From Deltaproteobacteria bacterium (GTDB lineage Bacteria; Myxococcota_C; UBA6777), in NCBI GenBank assembly GCA_006226375.1, contig SBHC01000044.1, forward strand, positions 1 through 64,000: 64,000 bases of DNA, given 5' to 3'. The translations under genes were made by a program, and so were the position numbers. Below, in pieces: positions 1 through 7,576 of this stretch. Position 1 is the stretch's first letter, and every line of letters starts with the position of its first letter. A model generated the notes under the pieces. That model made no database searches and was not told the origin of the DNA. It saw only the letters and a list, made by a program, of their open reading frames with translations.

Positions 1-1436
1 TGGATGGCACCTTTGACCTTCCGGCCTTCCGGAGCCTTGCCCAGCGTATCTGGATCATAGGAACATCGAAGCTCAACAACGTTGCCGTCATCGTCTTTGA
101 TGACTTCGTCGCACTTGATCACATAGCCGTATCGCAAACGGACTTCGTTCCCAGGAGACAAGCGACGGAATCCTTTGGGAGGATTCTCTTCAAAGTCAGA
201 CCGCTCGATGTAAACCTCTCGGGTCAAGGGAATCATCCGGCTTCCTTCTTTGGGAATTTCTTCCGGATAATACGGCGCTTCCAACTCTTCGACTTTGTCC
301 TCTGGGTAGTTCTCAAGGACAACCTTGATGGGGTCCATCACGCAAAGGACACGGGGAGCCGTGAAGTTGAGGTCGTTGCGAACCGAGAACTCAAGCATTC
401 CAAAGTCAACAACGCTGTTAGCCTTGGCAACACCAACCCGCTCTGCCAGATCTCTGATCGCCTCGGGCGAGTACCCGCGACGACGCATCCCTGCCACGGT
501 GGGCATTCGGGGGTCATCCCATCCGGACACATGGTTTTCCTTCACCAAGCGGAGAAGCTTTCGCTTGCTCATGACGGTGTAGGATAGCTTGAGCCGGGCA
601 AATTCTGTTTGTTCGGGAGGCGGATTCACCTCCAACTCAACGTTCGCCAGAATCCAATCGTACAGCTCACGATTGTTCTCGAACTCAAGGGTGCAGAGCG
701 AGTGGGTGATCCCTTCCATCGCATCGGACAGGCAATGGGCGAAGTCGTACATCGGGTAGATGCACCAGTCGTGGCCGCGACGATAATGTTCATCGTTCTT
801 GCGGATCCGATACAGAAGCGGGTCTCGCATCTTCATGTTGGGGGATGACAGATCAATCTTTGCCCGAAGGACATGATCGCCGTCTTCAAACTCCCCTTTC
901 TTCATCCGCTCGAACAGGTCGAGGTTTTCTTCGAGACTTCGCGTGCGGTAGGGGCTGGGTTTGCCATCTTCTTTGACGGTCCCACGGTACTCACGAATCT
1001 CTTCTTCGTTGAGGCTGTCTACATAAGCCAGATCTTTTTTGATCAGCTCCACAGCAAATTCGTAGAGCCTCTCGAAATAATCGGAGGCAAAAAACAGCTT
1101 GTCTCCCCAATCGAAGCCAAGCCACTTCACGTCCCTCTTGATCGACTCGACATACTCCATGTCTTCGCTGGCAGGGTTGGTATCGTCAAAGCGCAGGTGA
1201 CATACACCGTTGTAGCTTTCCGCCAAGCCAAAGTTCAGGCAAATGGATTTGGAGTGACCGATGTGGAGGTAACCGTTGGGTTCTGGAGGAAATCGAGTGA
1301 CCACTCGTCCTCCGTATTTGTTGGACTCCAGGTCCTCATCTATCATCGTGCGAATGAAGTTGGAGCGGGCTGCTTCTTCGGTAGTATTCGCATCGACCGC
1401 ATCGACAGAGTTTGTGTTCTTTTTGTTCTCAGACAT
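1..1436 (-). CDS. glnS: Glutaminyl-tRNA synthetase (5' part, runs off left edge)
   Basis: Charges tRNA-Gln with glutamine in the cytoplasm. Reading the minus strand from the ATG at 1436 gives an uninterrupted frame to the window edge (478 codons). The class I signature [15 protein letters not shown] lies near residue 42, and the second ATP-binding signature appears as VMSKRKLL in the middle of the frame. The tRNA acceptor-binding and start of the anticodon-binding beta-barrel region follow. About 15-20 residues precede the family's usual start; they are polar and contain [15 protein letters not shown] about six bases before the ATG could serve as ribosome binding site. The C-terminal part of the beta-barrel lies outside the window. 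GluRS is less likely because the HIGH-region sequence is the GlnRS type. Confidence 0.96.
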   Translation of the reverse strand, partial: MSENKKNTNSVDAVDANTTEEAARSNFIRTMIDEDLESNKYGGRVVTRFPPEPNGYLHIGHSKSICLNFGLAESYNGVCHLRFDDTNPASEDMEYVESIKRDVKWLGFDWGDKLFFASDYFERLYEFAVELIKKDLAYVDSLNEEEIREYRGTVKEDGKPSPYRTRSLEENLDLFERMKKGEFEDGDHVLRAKIDLSSPNMKMRDPLLYRIRKNDEHYRRGHDWCIYPMYDFAHCLSDAMEGITHSLCTLEFENNRELYDWILANVELEVNPPPEQTEFARLKLSYTVMSKRKLLRLVKENHVSGWDDPRMPTVAGMRRRGYSPEAIRDLAERVGVAKANSVVDFGMLEFSVRNDLNFTAPRVLCVMDPIKVVLENYPEDKVEELEAPYYPEEIPKEGSRMIPLTREVYIERSDFEENPPKGFRRLSPGNEVRLRYGYVIKCDEVIKDDDGNVVELRCSYDPDTLGKAPEGRKVKGAI

Positions 1437-2227
1437 GACGTTTCCAGACCTTGTTGAATGAATCGTCCCAGGAAAAATAAGGGCGAATCTAGCATTGTAC
1501 GTTGGGAATCGCAACAGGAGTGCACGTCGGTTTTGATACGAACATAGCTCCTTTGCAAAACTCCTCTGCAAAACCACATTTCAAACACCAAGGAATGGCC
1601 ATCCCGAAACTTGCAGAAACAAACAATCCTTCGACTGTTTGCCTCTTCCTTGTTCTAACGGGGGCAGTCCGCCGAAAGTTTGGTCTTAATTTGGGGATCT
1701 AAGCTCTATACGTTTTGATGACGCCGGGCAAAAATGTACCCGGCTAGCCATGCGGAATATAAACACGGGAGATGCACCCACATTCGTGGGCACTCTGACG
1801 CTGAAAGCAATGATACTGTTTTTGTCCCCACAAGGGTTGAATCGCACCCTATGGGTAATAAGCTTACCTTATGGAAATATAGTATTTTTTCGGACCTCAC
1901 CCCTCAACATATTGACACGTTCTGAGGGTCCCCTCTCCACGTTGGAGAGGGGAAGGTGAGCGTAGCGAACAGGGGTGAGGTAAAAAAGAGCCACTTACCA
2001 ACGACCTACGACCACACCCATCTTCATTGACGACCTCCCCAGGCAATGCTAGCATGCTGTTCTGAAAAGGAAGTAGAGACATACATACCTACTTTAGCTG
2101 GCCCAAGCTCCATCGCCCCTTGAGTTCGCCAGGCAAGTTTTTCTGCCAAAGACTGCAGGGAGACACAACCCTCACAGATGCCCCAACCAACCTCAAACCT
2201 TTTTTGTTCGATTGAGGAGTTTGTTTC
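1437..2227. other. Gene-free stretch between glnS and a lipoprotein gene
   Basis: No open frame here has a convincing start site or family signal. It holds a hairpin GCCGGG/CCCGGC (1723-1744), a short CCCAC/GTGGG stem-loop near 1777-1790, and the inverted-repeat element at 1894-1981. The promoter of glnS (leftward) and that of the lipoprotein gene (rightward) must lie in it, but I could not pick either with confidence. Confidence 0.6.
1894..1981. repeat. Inverted-repeat hairpin element
   Basis: An 88-bp element bounded by perfect 11-bp inverted repeats ACCTCACCCCT (1894-1904) and AGGGGTGAGGT (1971-1981). Inside is a perfect 10-bp stem CCCCTCTCCA (1930-1939) / TGGAGAGGGG (1943-1952) with a 3-nt loop, followed by GTGAGCGTAGCGAAC. 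From general knowledge, similar GTGAGG/GAGAGGGG palindromic repeats are scattered in intergenic DNA of many bacteria. Only one copy is visible here. Confidence 0.75.
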
Positions 2228-4807
2228 TTGCGCCGAATCCCTCGTTTCGCCTCCGTCCTCTCATTGATGATTCTGTTTGGCACGGGTTGTGTGAATTATC
2301 GCAACATAGCGTACAAGCTTCGCTCCCGGCCCATCGCAGTGTACAAAGACAGTCTGTACCTATCCTACGCATCCCAAAACAAGAGAAAAGCGACGCAAGC
2401 GCTCAACTGGCTGATCAAGAACCAGTGCAACCGTTACCGTCTGATGAGGAAGCTGCTTCGCAAAGGGGCAAGCGCCTGCAGCGCCTTCTACCAGGCATCA
2501 CGGCACATACGTGTCCACCCTGCCCTTCGCACTCGTGGAAGGTACCGCCGACGCATCAATCTGAACGGCAAGCGATACTGCACGATGCGCTCCATCCAGA
2601 CTCTGGCCCGGTATGGAGGACGACCGACCTGTCGCAACATTCTCCGGAAGAGCCCGTACTTTTTGCGAGCCATGGCTTGGCGAAGCCCCACACTCGGCCA
2701 TCACTACGTTCGACGCGGATATTTTCGCAGGAAGCGTTTCAACAAGTACATCCTGGGAAGCTTTGGAGGAAGAAAGATCTTTCGAATCCTCCGAAAGAAC
2801 CCAAGAACGTTAACCCGCTGGGAGCGCGACTACATCCGCCGTTTGTTCTGGCTGGCACGTGCCTCTATCGAAGAAGGCCTGTCCCCCAACCTCGTCCATC
2901 GCACCCCCTGGATCTTGGGAGTGTTGTATTGGTACGGCGACGCAGAGTACGCCCTTCGCATGTTAAACCGGTTGCCTCGTTCTCGCTCTTATCACAGGAG
3001 CTACGTCTCGATCCTCCTGAACGCCAAGGGAGGTGCCCGCTCGATGATCCTCTCTCACCTTCTCAAGCTAGGATACAAACCGGCTCTCCACAATCTCAGA
3101 ACAGCGCTCTCGGCCCGAAACTATCGTTGCGCCGAGCTTTTGCTCCAAGCCAAGCCGACTCAACGTTCACTCTCGCTTGCGCTTAGGGTAGCAAGAGCCC
3201 AGTACAATCAAGCATGGGTCCGAAAGCTTCAACAAGTCGGTGCGATAACCTCCAATGCTCTGAAGCAACAACAGCTCATGAGAAAGCTACGCCAAGGCAG
3301 AAAAGTTACACAGCGGGACGTGTGGAAGGCGGCCAAGATTCGACCGTTTGGTGACAAAGAAGCCCGCCTCCTCACCTTGCTTGCTAAAAGAGTGAACTTT
3401 CAAAGAGTTCGTACTGCCAAATCATCAGGCTCCTCCTTTGCGAACGTCGCTCCTATGTATCACTACAAAACGACGCCCACAGAAGCTGCCATGCGATGGG
3501 CCAACACATGGCAAACTCCCCTTCACCGCCTCGCACAAAAGAAACGCCTGACTCTGGACGACTTGCGCGCAGCCCAAGCACTCCTGGATGGAGGGATGAA
3601 CGTGAACGCCTGGGACAACGGAAGTCGCACCCCGCTCAACCTGCTCAAGCCCTCCTCCAACCCCATCAAGCAGGCTTTCAAAGCCCTGTTGGTCGCGAAA
3701 GGTGGGGTGGAGACGTTACCCAGAGTAACCAGCGAGCGGTTGCTCATCCTGCGTCATGTGATTGTGGCGGAAAGAAAAAAAGGCGCTGCGACGTTCGAGG
3801 CCAAGATGCAGAGAGAAACGGAAAGCTGGCGACGATACCAACGACAAGTGGAACGAGCCAAACAACGACTTGCTGAAATTCGTCGACGCGACCGACAGAT
3901 GGTCATTCGCTCCATATTTCGAGGCATCAGTCAGGGCATTCGAAAGTGGAGATACCGTCAAGCGATGGAATACATCAGCGGAAGGCCCCACCTGCTGAAG
4001 CTCTACAACGACTACCACAAGAACTTGCGGATGCAGACCCCAAAGAAGTCGAGCTACAAGCAATGGTACAAGAAGCAGATCGTCATTAAGAAAAGCAAGG
4101 ATCACACCCTGAAACTCACAAAGAACAACAAGCCCACCGGCCCACCTCCCGAACAGATCTGCAGCGATCTGAAGAGCACATTCTCAAAAACAAATGTGTT
4201 TCCCATTGGTGATGTCGCCATTCGCAAAGACGACTCAGCTGGGATCTTACGTCCCATTCGGCATACCTTCAAGGCAGTGTGGAACGTTTCCAAAACCAAG
4301 GAGCAAGCCTGCAAGTCAGCAAGCCTGGATGCCGCAACCCGTGCCCACAAGAAATGCAAAGACAAAGGCTTAAAGTGGGACGGAAAACCCTACACTCGTT
4401 TGCAATGCGAGAATTATGTCCAGACCCAACAAGGCTGGGGAGCGACAGCAACTGTCCTCGTGAGATGCAGGGAAGGTAGGTATGACTTCTCCAACAAAAA
4501 TCTGGCCATTGTCCGCTCGCTGGTGGGAACTATGCTCCCCAAATACAAAAGCGCCCTCAACGCTGTCATCAAAGTTCAACAGATCAAAGGCCTCAAGGGT
4601 CAAGGTTACGCGCGCGTGTTTCGGAACATCAGCCGCTACGCCAACCTTCTGCGAAGGGGAATCAACCAATTGACCGGCGTGGCAAGCAAACTGCGAGTGG
4701 TCAGCGCAAAGACGAAAAACGTAGAGAACCAGATGCGTAAGATCCGCTCCGACATTGCCAGACAGCAACGAGAGATCTACAGCTCGCTGAATGAGTGCCG
4801 CTTGTAA
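2228..4807 (+). CDS. Ankyrin-repeat-like lipoprotein, 859 aa
   Basis: A predicted exported lipoprotein of unknown function. The N-terminus has a basic start, a hydrophobic core and a lipobox-like FGTGC with Cys21 as lipidation site. The start is TTG, chosen because GAGGAG lies about ten bases upstream and the signal peptide begins there. The central part is very rich in Arg/Lys and Tyr. Residues about 415-490 look like ankyrin repeats (TPLHRLA, then ALLDGGMNVNAWDNG, then TPLNLL). Residues about 513-560 form a charged likely coiled coil. The last quarter carries scattered cysteines. It is followed after 99 bp by another exported protein on the same strand. I do not recognise a named family for the whole chain. 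Confidence 0.8.
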   Translation: MRRIPRFASVLSLMILFGTGCVNYRNIAYKLRSRPIAVYKDSLYLSYASQNKRKATQALNWLIKNQCNRYRLMRKLLRKGASACSAFYQASRHIRVHPALRTRGRYRRRINLNGKRYCTMRSIQTLARYGGRPTCRNILRKSPYFLRAMAWRSPTLGHHYVRRGYFRRKRFNKYILGSFGGRKIFRILRKNPRTLTRWERDYIRRLFWLARASIEEGLSPNLVHRTPWILGVLYWYGDAEYALRMLNRLPRSRSYHRSYVSILLNAKGGARSMILSHLLKLGYKPALHNLRTALSARNYRCAELLLQAKPTQRSLSLALRVARAQYNQAWVRKLQQVGAITSNALKQQQLMRKLRQGRKVTQRDVWKAAKIRPFGDKEARLLTLLAKRVNFQRVRTAKSSGSSFANVAPMYHYKTTPTEAAMRWANTWQTPLHRLAQKKRLTLDDLRAAQALLDGGMNVNAWDNGSRTPLNLLKPSSNPIKQAFKALLVAKGGVETLPRVTSERLLILRHVIVAERKKGAATFEAKMQRETESWRRYQRQVERAKQRLAEIRRRDRQMVIRSIFRGISQGIRKWRYRQAMEYISGRPHLLKLYNDYHKNLRMQTPKKSSYKQWYKKQIVIKKSKDHTLKLTKNNKPTGPPPEQICSDLKSTFSKTNVFPIGDVAIRKDDSAGILRPIRHTFKAVWNVSKTKEQACKSASLDAATRAHKKCKDKGLKWDGKPYTRLQCENYVQTQQGWGATATVLVRCREGRYDFSNKNLAIVRSLVGTMLPKYKSALNAVIKVQQIKGLKGQGYARVFRNISRYANLLRRGINQLTGVASKLRVVSAKTKNVENQMRKIRSDIARQQREIYSSLNECRL

Positions 4808-4906
4808 CATTGCTCGTAGGAAACATTAACTCTGTCGAACGTAGAATGCTCCTTGTGACTCACAAGACCTCCAGGTTAGAGAGAACCGGACGAAGAAAGG
4901 CACTGC

Positions 4907-6250
4907 ATGCAAAAGCTCATTCTTGGTAGTTGTATCCTCCTCGTTTGCGGACTCGCTCCACAAGCACTTCATGCACAGGCTCTGAGCTGCAAGGCTGTTG
5001 GGCTTCATCAAGCCCGCGTCGTTGCAGGCACGACAACCTCACTGGTCAATGTTCTGGCCAGAGGCTTTACCAAGCTTTGTCAGCAAGAGAAGTGGCCCAA
5101 CTCGCGCAAACAATGTGTGTTGAGAGCGAGAACAAAGGGACACCTTGAAGCCTGCACCAACGGAACAACTCCCACGCGGCGTTGCGCGGCGGTAGCTGCC
5201 CACCAAGCGAAACTGCTGGCAGAAGCCACACCCTCCCTTCGAAAAAGCATCCAAAAATCATTGTACGCGTTGTGCCAGAAGGAAGGCTGGAGTGAGAAAC
5301 GAGCCACATGCCTGCTCCGCGCCAGCACCCTCAAAGACTTGAAAGCGTGCAAGTCCAGCCAGGGAGCAACACCGTCCGAAAACTCTCCCGACGAAAAAAC
5401 AACCCAACCGCAACGAATCTTACAGCCTCGCAAGCTCGCTCCTTCTTGCCCCAGCTTCTATCGAAGGCACCCAACGGCTTGTTCGCTGTGGCTGGGCTGC
5501 AACAACAACGACGGGAAAAGTTGTTTCAAGCTGGGATGGCTCTTCGAAGGCAAGAAGTTAACTCGACGCCCCAAAAACTGGCGGGGTCAAAAAGCACTTG
5601 GGCTGTATCTGAAGTCTTGTCGTCTGGGATATGCTAACGCGTGCACAAGAGCAGGGACACTCTTCAGCATGGGCTACTATGGAATCCGTAAGGACCAACG
5701 CAGAAGCAAGCGGCTCAAGCAACGTTGGTTTCAACTCGTAGAAGCACAGTGTCGAAACAGAAACGCCAAAGCTTGTATTCGGTTGGGCAAAGCTTACTAC
5801 ATAGGAGGATGGTACAACCGAACCCAGCCTCGCAAAGCCCGTCGATACTTCTTTCGTGCCGTAGCGTTGGGGGATCCGGAAGGCTACACTCGGATCGGCT
5901 ACACCTATTGGTACGGCGTGGCCCGACGCTCCGGAGCACGCATCAAGCAAAAACCCTTCCTCGCCAGGAAGTACTTCGCCAAAGCATGCCAAAGAAACCA
6001 CATCTTGGGATGCGCAGCATTGGGAGGCACCTACGGTCGTTACAACCAAAAACTACCGAGGAACTACCGACTGAATCGCTACTACCTCAACAAAGCTTGC
6101 GAGTTGGGCGGCGGGAACCACTGTTGGCACCTCGCGGTCATTTATAAGTTTGGCCGTGGCACCCGAAGAAACTGCACCGTCGCACGAAAGTATGCGCGAG
6201 CCGCTTGTCGGTTGAACCGCAAGCTGTGCGGAAGATTTCGATGTCCATAA
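4907..6250 (+). CDS. Secreted Sel1-like repeat protein, 447 aa
   Basis: Has a signal peptide (hydrophobic core LILGSCILLVCGLAP, likely cleavage after LHAQA). The first ~130 residues contain two copies of a cysteine-containing unit (CKAVGLHQARVVAG and CAAVAAHQAKLLAE, each followed by LCQxE, C-L-RA and L-AC). After a Pro/Thr-rich linker, residues about 180-440 hold Sel1-type alpha-alpha repeats with the usual A-LG-Y-GG/ARRYF pattern and paired cysteines. Sel1 repeats are protein-interaction scaffolds. The protein probably acts in the periplasm or on the surface. A plausible GAAAGG lies ahead of the ATG. The partner is unknown. Confidence 0.8.
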   Translation: MQKLILGSCILLVCGLAPQALHAQALSCKAVGLHQARVVAGTTTSLVNVLARGFTKLCQQEKWPNSRKQCVLRARTKGHLEACTNGTTPTRRCAAVAAHQAKLLAEATPSLRKSIQKSLYALCQKEGWSEKRATCLLRASTLKDLKACKSSQGATPSENSPDEKTTQPQRILQPRKLAPSCPSFYRRHPTACSLWLGCNNNDGKSCFKLGWLFEGKKLTRRPKNWRGQKALGLYLKSCRLGYANACTRAGTLFSMGYYGIRKDQRRSKRLKQRWFQLVEAQCRNRNAKACIRLGKAYYIGGWYNRTQPRKARRYFFRAVALGDPEGYTRIGYTYWYGVARRSGARIKQKPFLARKYFAKACQRNHILGCAALGGTYGRYNQKLPRNYRLNRYYLNKACELGGGNHCWHLAVIYKFGRGTRRNCTVARKYARAACRLNRKLCGRFRCP

Positions 6251-6347
6251 GGACAATTTCTTCCCAAAGACCCCTTCTCTAACACCCCACATCCCCTTGC
6301 TTTCTGACTCTTCCCTGCACCACCACAATCAAACCTCCTTCCAACTC

Positions 6348-6365
6348 GTGTGACACTTTGTGGCA
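6348..6365 (+). promoter_or_regulatory. Candidate operator, same 18-bp motif as upstream of recA
   Basis: GTGTGACACTTTGTGGCA lies 121 bp before the ATG of the small membrane protein. It matches 16 of 18 bases of the motif at 18304-18321 upstream of recA. Each contains two GTGRCA-type half sites one helical turn apart. The regulator is unknown. Confidence 0.4.
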
Positions 6366-6486
6366 GAGACGCCCTGTAGGTTCTCAACCAAGACACACAA
6401 CTTTTTAAACACAACCTAAAACCTAAAGTTGGGTCGTGCGTACAATCCCACCATGCCACGAAGTTGAGAACAAGGAGATTAACACC

Positions 6487-6696
6487 ATGTGGACGATCCT
6501 ACTTTCCATTGTAGCAGTCGCACTTTTGACCGTTTGGACGAAGCTTCGGGTGGTATTGACAACTCTCGCCGTCGGTGGCCTCGTGATCTTGGGATTGGTG
6601 CTGACCTTCCTGTTGCTGCGAGTGCTGCGCAACCAGATGCAGTTCGTCACGTCACTTCTGATCGGTCGGATGATTCAGAAAGCCCAACGTTCCTGA
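6487..6696 (+). CDS. Small hydrophobic membrane protein, 69 aa
   Basis: A 69-residue protein made almost entirely of two adjacent hydrophobic segments (residues about 2-20 and 22-46), followed by a short basic tail ending KAQRS. The ATG at 6487 is chosen because AAGGAG lies eight to nine bases upstream. An in-frame ATG 51 bases earlier lacks such a site and would put charged residues in front. It stands alone, with 236 bp upstream containing the motif at 6348. No family is recognisable; it could be a small inner-membrane stress or accessory protein. Confidence 0.65.
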   Translation: MWTILLSIVAVALLTVWTKLRVVLTTLAVGGLVILGLVLTFLLLRVLRNQMQFVTSLLIGRMIQKAQRS

Positions 6697-6763
6697 ACCA
6701 ACGTCTCAAGCTCTAAGCCTGACTCTCCAATCCACCCCTATCCTCCTCAAGCAAGACATGTCA

Positions 6764-6876
6764 CACCCTCTGCAAACGACAAATCAGGTGCCTAAAAACT
6801 GATTTGCACCCTCTGCAAACGACAAATCAGGTGGCCAAATTTCAGTTTGCACCCCCTGCAAACGACAAATCAGGTG
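6764..6876. repeat. Three direct repeats, 43-bp period
   Basis: A 27-bp sequence beginning CACCCTCTGCAAACGACA and ending CAGGTG occurs at 6764-6790, 6807-6833 and 6850-6876, with one base changed in the third copy. The 16-nt spacers differ but both end in TTTG. It does not behave as a coding repeat. The surrounding 6697-7576 stretch has no convincing gene. Confidence 0.85.
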
Positions 6877-7189
6877 CCACTTTTGCAGCCTGCAACCCTT
6901 GTCCCCCGCGATCCAGGGTCCTTAAAAACACACCCCATATCCATCGGTTGATCTTTGAGGTGGCACCAAGACGAAGGAAAGGCCTGATCATCACCATCCA
7001 TGAGGTGCTCTTCCAGTAGGGAGGCTCTACAGACGCAATTCAAGAGGTGCTTCTACCTCTTACAAGCCTTGTTCAAGGCGACCCATGACCCATGTTGGTT
7101 GCCTGCAGGCTTTGCAAACACTCTCTGTGGAGACGTTCTGTGGTTCGCAGGCTTTGCATACGAGTGTTAAGTGGATGGAGTGGCCTTAG

Positions 7190-7399
7190 TATGCCGATCA
7201 CTCAGCCTCTAAGAAAAACAACTGTCGTCTGCACGCCATTCACTCAGCCTCCAGGCACAACATCTGTCGTTTGCAAGCCGTTCAATCAACTTCCAGCCAC
7301 ATGAAGCATCGTCTGCACACCGTTCACTCAGCCTCCAAGCACAACATCTGTCGTTTGCATGCCGTTCACTCAACATCCAGCCACAGCATCTGTCGTTGA
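7190..7399. repeat. Five tandem repeats, 42-bp unit
   Basis: Five consecutive 42-bp units start at 7190, 7232, 7274, 7316 and 7358, with a partial sixth at 7400. The consensus includes GCCGTTCACTCAGCCTCCA, then GCACAACATCTGTCGTTTG. A 70-codon open frame crosses the first units but hits a stop in the third, so I regard the array as noncoding. The GTCGTTTGCA core also occurs, inverted, in the 43-bp array at 6764. Confidence 0.85.
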
Positions 7400-7576
7400 C
7401 ACGCCATACAAGGGTGAGCCTTAAATGAGGAATGGCCTGTTCATCTCATACATAGGGCTTAACCTCCTCCTAGAAGGTGGAAGTCTCGGCTCGTTGGGCA
7501 GACAGCCCTTGTTTTCATCCCAAACCAGGAAGAAACGAACGACCTTGATGACCTTGATACGCAGGTAACGGTTTTC

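Noticed and set aside
7092-7304. 70-codon open frame over the 42-bp repeats
   Set aside because: It ends at a stop inside the third repeat unit, has no ribosome binding site and no protein-like composition.
6764-7399. Repeat arrays as a CRISPR
   Set aside because: The first array has 16-nt spacers and the second has no spacers at all; no cas genes are present.
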